Source of the DNA: Adenophora triphylla var. japonica
Lineage: Eukaryota; Streptophyta; Magnoliopsida; Asterales; Campanulaceae
Assembly: GCA_022495995.1 (NCBI GenBank)
Contig: JAFEMH010005394.1
Span: 62,001 to 126,000, forward strand
DNA length: 64,000 bases
Reading direction: 5' to 3'
The notes under the pieces are model-generated. The model saw nothing but the letters and a program-made list of their open reading frames with translations. It searched no databases and was not told the origin of the DNA. The translations under genes and the position numbers were made by a program. Shown in pieces: positions 20,512 through 31,238 of the stretch; the first letter of the stretch is position 1; every line of letters begins with the position of its first letter.

Positions 20512-21850
20512 TCATTCATCACTACTTTCCGTGGAGTCCTCGACATCGTATTGATATCTTGGATCCAATAGATCCTCATCATAAGGCATGTCTTGTTCCC
20601 TTTTTTTCGCTCTAACCCAATCGCCAAGTAAAAGTTGATGTTCCAAGTTTTCACTTGTTAGTTGAGAACGTCTTTCATCCAAAACATTTTCACCAATGCT
20701 AAATGCCGATTCAACCGCCACCGTTGAAGCGGGAGAGGCTAATACTTCTTTAGCAACTATGAAAAGTATAGGATAAATGTCTTTCCTTCTTGACCACCAT
20801 TTTAAAACATCAAATTCATTTGAATTTGAATCTTGATTTAATTCAAAGTTTGTAGTGAAATAAGTTTCTAACTCCACGGAAAGGTTTGATGATGATGAAG
20901 ATGAACCTCGAGAAGGACCATATTTTTTACTATACAAATTTGCAAAAAAACTATATGGATCTCCACTAGTAAAACTTGGTTGAGAAGTAGAGGAATCATC
21001 TTCATGTTGTTGGCTTTGAGAAGTGTTTCCATATAAGGCATTATACTCATTAAAAAGGTTAATCAAATCATTTTTTGTGTCATTAACAATAATTGACGGA
21101 AGTTCATAACTACCGTCACCATCGGGATATAATTTCATATAATAATAAGTTATAATGGACTCTAAATCATCTAATTTAACTGGAGGATCTAATAACTTTG
21201 CAACCAAGAAAAGAGACGGAATAGTGTCAAAATATTTAAGCCACTTTTGTCTCATGTTAAAAATGCATTGTTTTAAATTAGGGCATTCTTTTAAATTGTC
21301 AAAAATAGTAACAATTGCAATACAATGCTCTAGCACCAAAACGGAAGTTGGATAATAAACTCCCGAAAAAGCCAAAGTAGCGGTATTAAAAATTTTTAAC
21401 AATTCACATAAATTAATGCATGCATTTCAATGATAAGCAAATAGAGGTTCATGATAGCCAATTGACATAAAAAATTGCGTTAGGAGATCTTTACAAGCAA
21501 AACCATCGCTTAACATTTTATAGGTGGAATTCCACCTAGTTGGAACATCGTAAGTAAAATATTTGTCCGACACATTTTTACTTCTTTTGAGCGTCCCATG
21601 CCCTCCGCCTCTTTTGAATGCGTAAGTCGCATTACAATAGTTGCAACATGCTCGAAAATTATAATCATCCTCGGCAATAATTTTTCTTTTGGTGAAATAG
21701 ATGGCGAAGGTATCGGATTGCGGCTCTCTTTCTCTAGGGGGTTGTCGTTGTCCCCGACCCCGACCACCTCCCCTAGCTTGGCTGTCCCTACCACTCCTAG
21801 CATTACCACTTTCAATTTCAACTTGTTCTTCTTCCTCATTTTGTTGAATA
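20512..21850 (-). pseudogene. hAT transposase, core deleted and interrupted by a nonsense codon
   Basis: Read leftwards: an acidic and RGRG-rich leader, half a BED finger (CNYC, then HGTLKR), then DVPTRWNSTYKML directly. Compared with hAT 1, the second half of the finger and about 250 residues of the RNase H-like core are gone. The remaining frame is continuous to the hAT dimerisation motif (WWSRR, ASPASTVAVESAFS) except for one TGA at 21427-21429, where hAT 1 has Trp. The stop is at 20512. No in-frame ATG lies downstream of the TATA box. The protein cannot catalyse transposition, but its dimerisation domain is intact. Confidence 0.88.
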
Positions 21851-21956
21851 TTTAACTGAAAATTGAATGAGGGTGAGAGTATATGTGAATATTTGAGAGT
21901 AGAAGAGAAATAGTAGAGAGAAATAATGTGAAAATAAAATGAGAGGAGAGAGGTGA

Positions 21957-21964
21957 TATTTATA
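21957..21964 (-). promoter_or_regulatory. TATA box of hAT 2 transposase
   Basis: TATAAATA on the minus strand, about 100 bases upstream of the coding similarity, at the position equivalent to 5616 in hAT 1. Confidence 0.55.
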
Positions 21965-22425
21965 GTTAGTAAATTAGGCAAAAAATTTTTTTTTTTTTTA
22001 ATTTTTGACTGCCCAAGTTAAAGTTCTGACGAACATAACGGCTAGTTTTTGAAAAAGTAGCCGTTGAGACATGTTCTGGCGTTATGCTCGGCCGAGCAAC
22101 TCATATGACTCGCCCGAACATGACCGTTATTGAAAATTAACACACTGGAAGGTTCTGCTCGGCCGAGCAACTCATATGACTCGTCCGAGCAAGTCAAAAA
22201 TCGGCGGTTAACCGGCGGTTGACCGGTTTTTCAAAATTTCAAACCTTAACCGAACCGGTCATTTACCGATTTTGGTTAGCCGGTTCCGGTTAACTGCCGT
22301 TGACAGGTTTGACCCGATTTTGATCGGTTTTCAACCGCCCGATTGACCGGTTCGATTTATAAAATGGACACGTCTACCCCCCCCCTAAACACTTTGCATC
22401 AAAAAATTTAAAAAGAAAATACATA

Positions 22426-22722
22426 CTCCCTCCTCCCAAGAAATGGTTCACCATTTTTGGTTAGGCACGCAAATTAAGAAAATAAGTGGAAAGAAAAAAA
22501 TTGTGAGTGCAATTTGAAAATATGAGAGAAAATTAGTGGAAGAAATAGTAAATTTAAAAAGTGTTGTGAGTGTAATAGTGAATCAGAAGAGAGAATGAGT
22601 GGAGAAAATAGTGAGTGGGTATAATAGAATATTAATAAAACTTTTTTATTTTAGAAAATGTGAAGCTTCAAACGGAACGCCATTTTAGGTAAAAGGCGAA
22701 GTATTTTCTGGAACGGAGGGAG
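22426..22722. mobile_element. Stowaway MITE
   Basis: CTCCCTCCTCCCAAGAAATG start, CTGGAACGGAGGGAG end, TA on both sides. Confidence 0.88.
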
Positions 22723-22724
22723 TA

Positions 22725-23155
22725 ATTTATAATAGTAATTTGAGGATATAATTATTAAAATATTCTTTATAAAGTTAATAGATGAAGAGTAGATAGGTAA
22801 TATTTTTTTATAATTTTATAAACTTTATAAGAAAAAGATTATTTAGAACACTATTTATATTTTTTCTGATATCTATGAAATAAATTAACTAAAATTTTAA
22901 ATGAGACAGATCAAACAGAAAAGTATTAATTTTAAATCAAGACGAAGGAGTATAATATTATAGTAAAATCAGGATTGTGATTATAAAAATGAGGTCGGGA
23001 AGAAATAAATGAAGTAAAAAAAAAATATAAATTTATTAATATGTACAGTGCAATTTATTATGTGTAAATAAAAATGAAAATTAAAGAAAATCTTATGAAT
23101 CGGAGGCCGGAGGGTGTAGTATTGAAAAAGTAACACGAATTTTGAGGATATGATT
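22725..23155. other. AT-rich DNA
   Basis: No gene. A GACGAAGGAGTATA at 22940 may be an old Stowaway end. Confidence 0.5.
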
Positions 23156-23157
23156 TA

Positions 23158-23465
23158 CTCCCTCCGTCCCGCTCGAAAGGGCACAAATTTCCTTTTTGAG
23201 CGTCCCATTTAAAAGGGCACAACCCCAAAAAGGAAAGTTTTTATTATTTTTATACTCTTCCTATCTCACTCATTCTCTCTCCTACTTTATTTTTACACTC
23301 ACAACATTCTCTCTCCTAACTATTCCTCCCACTCATTCTCTCTCCTATTTAATTTTTCATACTCACAACATTTAACCTTTTTTCTCTTTCTTACATCACT
23401 TTCCTTATTCATTTCTTAATTACCGTGCTAGGAGGAAATTGCCCTTTCGGACGGGACGGAGGGAG
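23158..23465. mobile_element. Stowaway MITE (GCTCGAAAGGGCAC subfamily)
   Basis: CTCCCTCCGTCCCGCTCGAA start, CGGACGGGACGGAGGGAG end, TA on both sides. It is the same subfamily as 47391-47698, recognisable by the paired AAAGGGCAC and TTGCCCTTTCGG blocks. Confidence 0.92.
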
Positions 23466-23467
23466 TA

Positions 23468-25018
23468 TTTATTACTATCTCCTTACGGATTTAAGATTTT
23501 TATTTTTCTTTTTGTTTTGCCTCAATTTAATGTTTTTAGTTGCTTTATTAACTAAAATGTATAATGAGATTCACTTATCATACTTATAACTAAAACTCTA
23601 TACTCAATTTCTCTTTCATATTTTACTTTTTATACTCGTACCATTCTTTTTTTTTTTAATTTTCGTGTCAAAACATACTTAAAAAACTTAAAACTTGATG
23701 AAGGTACCATCTATAGTATAAATGAGGGAATGAGTGAATAGTATAATGAACAGTTTCAAGTGACAAATTTCTCATTTTGCTCTCACTAAGTTGTCTCTTT
23801 CCCATTTTGCCCTTAAATTTTTTTTTAAATTAAAAAAAAAAAAAAATGTATCCTCGAACACGAGCTTTTATTTTATTAGTTATTTTATATCAGAACGTGT
23901 CTGTTGCGTATTCCCTTTTCTTTTAATAAAATTAACTGGATTGAATTCTTGTTGGGTTCCGGTCGTGTGTGGGGTCAATGAACCTAGTCAATCACGGCCT
24001 TTGCCTTTTTCTTAGCTGAGATGTTTTCTTTTTTTGTAAATCTTTTTCTTTTTGCCTTTTTTTTGGTGCTAAGATTAGATAGATAGCTATAAGCAATTAG
24101 TGGCCGTTGATTTCAATAATGGATGGTGGACTTTATGGTGAGTTTGGTACTCTCTACTTCTCGTCATAAAATACTTGCAATTTAGATTTTTTAATAAATT
24201 TTTGATAAATTTTATTTAAATTATCCCTACTTATTATTATATAATTTCTATCGTAAAAACTTTTCATTATTTAGATATTGAGTAATTCTTGTGAAAAACT
24301 ATTTTTTTTAAAATGTTATAAAAAAAATTAATTTTCAGAACAGTTCATCACTCTTATTAGTTAGACTAGTGTTTTAAAACTAGTTTTTTTCTTATGTTAC
24401 GAAAAAAATAGTTTTTTGCAAGATTTTGACATAGATATTTATGATATTTAAAAAATAATTTAATTTATTAATTATTTTTTTAATATGTATAAAAAATACA
24501 AGTATTTTGAGACCCATGGAGTATATGCTTATATGGGTGATACTTCTGTATTACGGAGGGTTGGATTTATTCGGAGATATATTCTTGTTTCATCCATAAA
24601 AATTCAGGAAATAACCTGTTAGTGTTGTCGATGTGCTTTTAATGGAGAAATAATAATTTTTTTATTTTAATTATAATTTTATAAAAATTTAATTTTTTTA
24701 TGTGAATTAAAAAAAATATTATTGATAATATTTTTAATGATAAAATAAATAATATTTATAGTACTGTGGGTTGAATTGATAAAGAAAGAAAAATAAATAT
24801 TCTAAAAAAGGTGGAGTTTTACTCATAAAAACTTGTTTCTTTATTAAAAATATTATTGATAATATTTTTAATAATGAAACATAACAAATAACTTGTGTGA
24901 AGTTAAAATGTCTAACAATATCATAATCAAATATTTGGTCATTTTTTTTTATCATAATCAAATGGATTTTGTACATTGACAGGTCAGTAGAGAAGAAACC
25001 AGGTCTCTTTCATGTGCT
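23468..25018. other. Gene-free AT-rich intergenic DNA
   Basis: No protein homology or RNA gene is recognisable in 1.5 kb. AT tracts such as AATATTATTGATAATATT recur around 24715 and 24845, making a short inverted or direct repeat pair. Confidence 0.5.
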
Positions 25019-25027
25019 TAAAATAAA

Positions 25028-25824
25028 GAGCTGGTCTCCTGTGAGACGGGTATGATCCGTCTCATGCGGTGAACGATCCATGTGCGACCACGACTGGCCA
25101 CGCACCTTTTATAGGCCAATTTTTTTTTTTTTTTTTTTTTTTTTAATTTTTTTTTTTTTAAAAAAGTAATAGCTTACCATCTTAAAGTAATAGTTTGTAT
25201 ACATTAAAGTAATAGTTTGTATACATTAAAGTAATACATATATACAGAAAAGTAATAGTGTTTTTCCCTAAGTTTTCTATGTATTACTTTAAGTAATAGT
25301 TTTTCCCTAACTCATGTATATGAATGTAATAGTTTATACAAGTAAATGTAACACTTTGATAGATGAAATTGTAACATATTTCTATAGATAATGTAATACT
25401 TTTACATGAAAACATATATACCTATACATATGTGTTACAATTATGTACAAATACTATTATATATAAATAACACGTTTGTTACATTTTAGTTATAATAAGT
25501 ATTACTTTTGCCAAACGAAGAAAACATAGGAAAAAACATTATTACTTTTCTGTATATATGTATTACTTTAATGTATACAAACTATTACTTTAATGTATAC
25601 AAACTATTACTTTAACGTATACAAACTATTACTTTATGTTGGGTCAAGGATGGGCTTAAGGCAAATGTGGAGCTCGGCGACCGCCCATTCCAAGCCGGGC
25701 GACCGCCCATATGCAAAAAGCTTGGGCGGAGGCGCGGATTGGCTTTGTTGGGCGGGTGATGGGTCAGGATCCGACCCGTCTCATGGGTGAGACGGGTTTT
25801 CATGTTCTCACCCAAGTTTTTGTC
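25028..25824. mobile_element. Non-autonomous MULE (MITE), 797 bp
   Basis: Perfect 9-bp duplication TAAAATAAA at 25019-25027 and 25825-25833, the Mutator hallmark. Inverted ends run GAGCTGGTCTCC...CCGTCTCATG on the left and, reversed, GACAAAAACTTGGG...CCCGTCTCAC on the right. The interior is a set of AAGTAATAG and GTATACATTAAAG repeats in both orientations (25165-25635), plus two GGGCGACCGCCC motifs at 25676-25708. No coding potential. Sister copy at 41399-41998. Confidence 0.9.
25165..25635. repeat. AAAGTAATAGTTTGTATACATT repeat cluster, inverted halves
   Basis: The unit, read in its AGTAATAGTTTGTATACA core, occurs three times near 25165-25245 and in reverse (GTATACAAACTATTACTT) four times near 25574-25635. 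The middle of the MULE is therefore a large imperfect palindrome. Confidence 0.8.
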
Positions 25825-26098
25825 TAAAATAAAAGGGGCGATTGCTCCTATTTTTTACTTTATTTAGTTAATTAATTAATCGCTACAAAATAATTATCGT
25901 TTTTGTGATAAAAAACAATCAAATGTCTATTTTATCCTTATATTGAAACTTATTTATCTTCACTAATTATTTTATTTTGTGAAATAATGTAAGAGAAAGG
26001 AACAATAAAAAAGGCTAATCTTTTATTTTTGTTTCTAATTTGTTCAGGAGGGTGAGTTAGGGCCGTTCTAAGTAAGTGATTTGAAACACCTCTTCAAG

Positions 26099-27268
26099 GA
26101 ATCTTTTCTCAAATAATACATTTTTAAAATTTTATTTACTAAAGTGACTTATTGTTCAAATTTTTTCCCAAAATGTCTCACTTTTTTCGATTAAAATCGC
26201 TACAACGTGTAGCAATTTTAAATTTACTAAATTTTATTTTAATATTAATTCTATTTAAAAAAAAAAAAACTAAATTTGAAATCGCTACAGGAAGTAGCGA
26301 TTTCAAATTAAGGTCAACCAAACAAAAGTCCATGAAACCAACCAAACCAAAGTTTTTACGTACTTTCTCCCACTTTAAATTACAAAATAATAATATAAAA
26401 ATTATGTATTAATAAAAAAAAACTAAATAGAAATATTATTTTTTCCATCTCAAATAAATATTTTTAAAAACGTACTTATATAAAAAAATTATATTTTTCA
26501 TTTCAAAAATAAATATTACTTTCGACTCAAAATGACCCAAAAAATAATACTACATTTTTTGTCCAAATAAATGAGCATTACTTCCTTCGTCTCAATGAAT
26601 ATTTAAAAAAATAATACTCTTCATTTGCCTCAAAAATTAATATCATATTTTGAGACGAAGACACTAACATTACAAACATTAATTTTAGAGGCGAATGCAG
26701 TAGTATTAATTTTAAAAATATTAATTGGGATGAAGCAAGTAATGCTCATTTGTTTGGGATAAAAATGTAGTATTATTTTTTGATTATCCATTTTGAATAG
26801 AAAGTAATATTTATTTTTGAAATGAAAACAAACATATAATTTTTTTTTATAGAAGTACATTTTTAAAAATATTTATTTGAGATGGAAAAAATAATATTTT
26901 TATTTAGTTTTCTTTATTAATACATAATTTTTATATTATTATTTTATAATTTAAAGTGGGAGGAAGTAAGTACTTTACTTTGGTTTGGTTGGTTTCGTGT
27001 ACTTTTGTTTGGTTGACCTTAATTTGAAATCACTACTTCCTGTAGCGATTTCAAATTTAGTTTTTTTTTTTTAAATAGCATTAATATAAAATAAAATTTA
27101 GTAAATTTAAAATCGCTACACGGTGTAGCGATTTTAATCGAAAAAATTTTAAACTCGCTACACGGTGTAGCGAGTTTCAAAAAGTGGGACATTTAAGAAA
27201 AAAGTTTGAACAGTAAGTCATTTTGATAAATAAAATTTTAAAAATGTATTATTTGAGAAAAAAATTCT
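26099..27268. mobile_element. Foldback MULE, 1.17 kb near-perfect palindrome
   Basis: 9-bp duplication CTCTTCAAG at 26090-26098 and 27269-27277. Practically the whole element is two inverted arms of about 560 bases meeting near 26670. Ends (GAATC/TTTTTTCTCAAATAATACATTTTTAAAATTTT), blocks of ATCGCTACA..TGTAGCGAT, TCAAATTTAG and GAGCATTACTTCC are all mirrored. It has no coding sequence. Its ends match the terminal region of the mudrA-bearing MULE at 12117. Confidence 0.9.
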
Positions 27269-27277
27269 CTCTTCAAG

Positions 27278-27650
27278 CTCTTGCTCTTAAGGATAAACTA
27301 CTATATTTGATGGAGTTAAATCTGGCATTTTCAAGTGAAGCATGCCCGAAGGAGTTAGAGAAAAATGAGTTATATGGTCCCGAGGGATTAATTGGATCCA
27401 AATCTTTACGAATATGAAAAACGCGGTTCGAATTGTATGATAGTCAATTGCTGACATCGATAAGCATCTTGTACTTATTCATCACCGAAAAGAGCCCGTG
27501 TCATTCCAACGGGTTTTGAAAAATAAATTGAACATGATTCGTGCCTAAAAATTTGGTAACTTCACCTCTATTAACAACTACGTAGGACTTTTTTTTCGGT
27601 TTACACCCATTTTCATTTTTAAATTGTGACAATAATCTTTTTTGTTAAAA
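27278..27650. other. Unassigned DNA, weak coding look
   Basis: A short frame ending at 27417 (ELNLAFSSEACPKELEKNE) has a coding-like composition but no recognised homologue. It may be an old gene fragment. Confidence 0.35.
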
Positions 27651-27655
27651 CTTTT

Positions 27656-28312
27656 TGATGCTGCAGGAATTGTGCTTATCAATCTTCCTCCACGTGGCAG
27701 GACTGATCACCTGGCTCCTTGACCTGAAAACAGAACCCACGACTAGCCGGATGTGTCTCCGGCGAAGACGCTCGGGCGTGAGAGTAAGATCACAGTTGTA
27801 TATAGCCCAAAATGTATAGAATAATGAATTCTGATAACAAAATGGCAGTTACCTTTCACCGTTTGGTAGTGATGAAGTATTTATAGGCAAGAGTGATGTA
27901 TTTTTGGGGAGGCGACATGTCCTCCGAGGTTATAGCGGCGGTTATTTGGTCATGGGCACGTGTCTATAACGGTCCCTGATTTGTAGGGATGCAGTTATGA
28001 GAATTGTTCAACCAAATACGCCGGCAAGTGTCAGGTCGTCACTTGTTGAATTAGGTCGAGGTCGCCACTCGTGGAATGGTCGACCTGACCGTCTGCAGAG
28101 CATGGTTCGTACCCGAATTGTGATTTGGATCATGAGGTCGGACTAAGTTAGGTCGGGACCTGGTAAGTCGGACCATGGGCTTAGTCGACTGATACAAGAG
28201 ATGGGCTTTGGGCCTTGTTCTGATTGGGTCAGCCTCATTGAGAATGCGGTGGCCAAGGGTGTCTGATCGGGCTTTACTCGTCCGGCCCAACTCGATACTT
28301 TTAGTATGTTCA
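27656..28312 (-). repeat. 3' LTR of element C
   Basis: 657 bp. On the minus strand it opens TGAACATACTAAAAG, carries a CTATAAATAC TATA box near 27885 and ends CCTGCAGCATCA. It matches the 5' LTR almost throughout. Confidence 0.93.
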
Positions 28313-28330
28313 GCTGCCCCCAACTTTCGA
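28313..28330 (-). other. Polypurine tract of element C
   Basis: On the minus strand, GAAAGTTGGGGGCAGC directly precedes the LTR. It corresponds to 2901-2917 in element A. Confidence 0.75.
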
Positions 28331-28596
28331 GTTGACTTCGTCGACTAGGAAGTTAATGAAATCTTGTTGAAAATTTGTTGTTACTCGCAGGTCGTTACTC
28401 GTTCAGAGGTTTAGTCGACCAAGATGACGTGGCATAATCCAGGACGTTGATGATGAACGGTCATAGATGAAGGAGCGCCGTTTTTTCCATAATGATTGCA
28501 ATTTTGACGTTTGGTAATCCATCTAGGAAACTGATTCCACCATTAATTAGGAAAATTAATTTCGAATTTCTTTTTGCCCTTTCCAATTCAGGAGGA

Positions 28597-28603
28597 TATA
28601 AAT
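28597..28603 (+). promoter_or_regulatory. TATA box candidate of the antisense gene (element C)
   Basis: TATAAAT on the plus strand lies about 200 bases before the start region at 28801 and is preceded by CCTTTCCAATTCA, as in element A. A TTAAG/GTATTT site at about 28736-28746 followed by CTTTCAG at 28757-28763 could be a short leader intron. Confidence 0.5.
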
Positions 28604-28800
28604 TCGAGAGTCCTTCCCCATTTACAAGTTTTCGCTGTCTTTGATTCCTTGAAGTCCGGCGAAGATATCGACGAAGGCAATCGGATAAATCAAATCTCCC
28701 ATCTTCATCTGTAAACCCCCCTCGTTCGAACTAACTTAAGGTATTTCTCTTCGCCTTTCAGAATTAGAGCTTTATTTCCGTAATTTCTTCAATTCACGCT

Positions 28801-30173
28801 ACGGCTAAGACCTTTAGTACAGAACCCGGAGCTTGGTATGGGTATTGTAAAATCAATCGTAGGGTGTATAAACATTTGAACGGTGAGTGGAGGGAGATGA
28901 CCATGGAGGAGTGTACTTCAATTTTAACCCAATGGGGTTTGCACTTTACTGAATTGGTCTTGCCTGTAGGGGATAGCTTAGGTACCCTTGGAACAAATGA
29001 CCTAAGAGTCGAGTCGTTTCACCTCTTTCATGAACTTCTTGATCATATTACCACATTTTACATTCAAGGTCCCAATAAACCCTCCTTCATTAGGAATAGG
29101 ATAGGGTTTCCGGGGGAATCTAGGTCGCCCCTTAGTGTATCTGATAGGACTCCCAAGACTTCTTGTAGAACTGATTCCCCTGTTTCCCCTTCTTCTTGTA
29201 CAGATATGGAGACTCAAGGTGAAGCCCATGCATCGACCTCATCCAGCCCACGTATCGTTGATGCTTTTGAGGCTAATGTGGTACCGGGCAGGAATGAGAG
29301 AGGATATGTGCCACAAGGGCCACTCAGGGGGAAGCAGAATCTTCCCTCCAGACTGTCTACCATCCATGACTTCTGTGAGGTGGATAGAAAAGAATTCGAG
29401 GTTACCCTTTATACCAAGGCTGACTTCTTCAAGAAGTTTGGAAAGGATTACAAGACTGATGCCACCAGGGTGGCCTTCTACTATGGCCTATCATTGCCGG
29501 TCTTAGACCGCCGTTAGATCCCTTCATCAATGAGTTCTTAGAGTGTGCCAATGCCCTACCTCTCCAATTGGGTGCCAACACATGCAGGGTTTTGGTTTGT
29601 TTCATCATGGTGTGTCGCTTCTTAGGGTATGAGCCCTGTATGAGGGTTTTTAGAGAGTTTTTTGCTGTGAAGTTTGATAAGAATGGGGGCATAAGTACTC
29701 CCTCCAAAGCAAACTCACCCAAATTATTCATAAATTTGCCTAGCAAAGTTGGTGGCTGGAATTCCCATGTAGCAGTAGTGGAGAGTAGACTAGGATGGGA
29801 GTTCCCTCTACCAAGTGAGGAGACCCAGGTGGTGAGGGATGAAGATCAGTGGGAACCTCATTGGCATGGAGACCTGCGTAGGAAACTGGTGGAGTTGGTT
29901 GCTGAGAGGCCCATCAGTTGGAAGGTATTGGGAACTACCAAGAACAATTATATCCAAGCTGGATTGATGCTAGGGGATGATGATGTAGTGCCACTAGTTC
30001 CCATAGTAAGGTGTATGAGGTATCCAGATTGGGTGACCCATGCCCATGCCAGGCTTGAGAAAATGTGCTCCCTCTGTCAGAAAACTGAGAACTATTGCAA
30101 GAATAATGGAGAGCATTATGGTGGTAAGGGTTTACTCGTCTCCTCTTCCTTTATATGTGAAAATTCCTTATGA
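28801..30173 (+). pseudogene. Antisense gene of element C, exon 1: gypsy-type transposon domain
   Basis: Plus strand, opposite to pol. The similarity to the element A protein begins at 28801, where the A copy has ATG and this copy has ACG, so the natural start is lost; the next Met is at 28864. The N-terminal half has WYGYC, YKHLNGEW and WGLHFTELVLPVG. The frame breaks by one base near 29490 and resumes with GLRPPLDPF, LPLQLGANTCR, MVCRFLGYEPC, NLPSKVGGWN, PISWKVLGTTKNNYIQAG and RYPDWVTH. These match the minus-strand protein at 2438-1179 in the same order. The coding similarity ends at a GGTAAGG donor at about 30122; reading on gives only a short tail to the stop at 30173. The domain resembles PF04195 from memory. 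Cellular role unknown. Confidence 0.8.
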
Positions 30174-30377
30174 GCGAGCTCCTCCTTGGTATCTGTTTTT
30201 TTGATCATTTAGTCGTCATTTCATAGTCCCAGTGTAGTACTTGCATCTTCTATTCATGCTGCTTATAGGCTTTGTTAGTTCGCTATTGATTACGCTCGTA
30301 TGTAGAACTCGATGCTCGTACATAGAACTTATATTTTTTATGGCGAGCTAACATTTTATCCCTTTTGTCTTATGCAG

Positions 30378-30985
30378 TTTTAACTCCCGCTCAAGAAGCT
30401 AATATGGGGAGAACTGTTGACATCAGGAAGGCCAAGAAGAGCTCGGGGAGAGCAAATGCTAAGGAGAACCGCGAAACAGAAGGTATCAAGAGGAATGACC
30501 AGCTGAAGTTAGTTGATGAGGATGCCACGAAATACATTCCTGTTGAGGAGAACATGGAAGTGCAAGATGATCTTTGTGGAGGTTGAGATTCTTTGGGGGT
30601 GATGAGGCCCAAGGTTCCGAGGAGGCCAATGCCGCTGGGGAGGAGGAGGAGGCCGAGCCGAATGCAGAGCCAGAGGGAGGTCGCTCATGCCAGACCCGAG
30701 CTCGTGCCAAGTCGAAGGCTAAGGCCAAGGCCAAAGCCGCTTCAAAAAGGAAATCCCATGTTATTTCTTTAGATGAAGATGAGGATGAAGATGATGGTGC
30801 CCCTATCAAAGAAGGTGATCAAGATTGGCCCTTCGGTTGTGAGCTCGGTCTCTAATCAAGCCGATGCTAGTGATCCAAAGAGGATCAAACCAAGAGTCCA
30901 CAAGCCTCTCCCATTCGTGTCTCCTATGACGAGCCGATCCGAATCGAGTTGCCGAGCCGAGCAATGTGACTCCTTCCGACTGTGA
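30378..30985 (+). pseudogene. Antisense gene of element C, exon 2: charged linker
   Basis: After a CTTATGCAG acceptor the frame reads TPAQEANMG, RKAKKSSGRANA and an acidic part with YIPVEEN, paralleling TPEQEANMG, KKSKKSCGA and LIPVEED in element A. A frame change near 30585 leads to an alternating Ala/Lys region (KSKAKAKAKAASKRKS) and DEDEDEDD. The Lys-rich run looks like a nuclear localisation or DNA-binding patch. Further breaks occur after 30855. Confidence 0.65.
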
Positions 30986-31238
30986 ATAAACAGCCTTGGC
31001 CGTAGAGTATCCGTAACCTGGAGTATGGCCAGGTGATCGTACGGAGGGGGCCGATCAGGACTTGATAAGAGAGTTCACCAATAAGCCCTCGACTCCGAAG
31101 CTTGTCGGGCCAGGGTCGACCGGCTTCCTCCGAGGTAACTCGAACGTTGTGCTTATTTTTCCTTTCTTTTTCTTCTCTCGTTGCTTTCCTATGCTTGGTC
31201 TAAATTCTTTCTTTTATTTAACCTCGTAGTCTCTTGCC

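Larger units (their letters stand above)
19619..22376 (-). mobile_element. hAT transposon 2 (internally deleted)
   Basis: A 2,758-bp element with terminal repeat TAGACGTG at both ends, flanked by CGCCCCCC (19611-19618) and CCCCCCCC (22377-22384). These are 8-bp duplications differing at one base. Subterminal regions are rich in ACCGGTT/GGTTAACC motifs and in GCTCGGCCGAGC palindromes. It is a relative of hAT 1 but carries different subterminal sequence. Confidence 0.88.
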
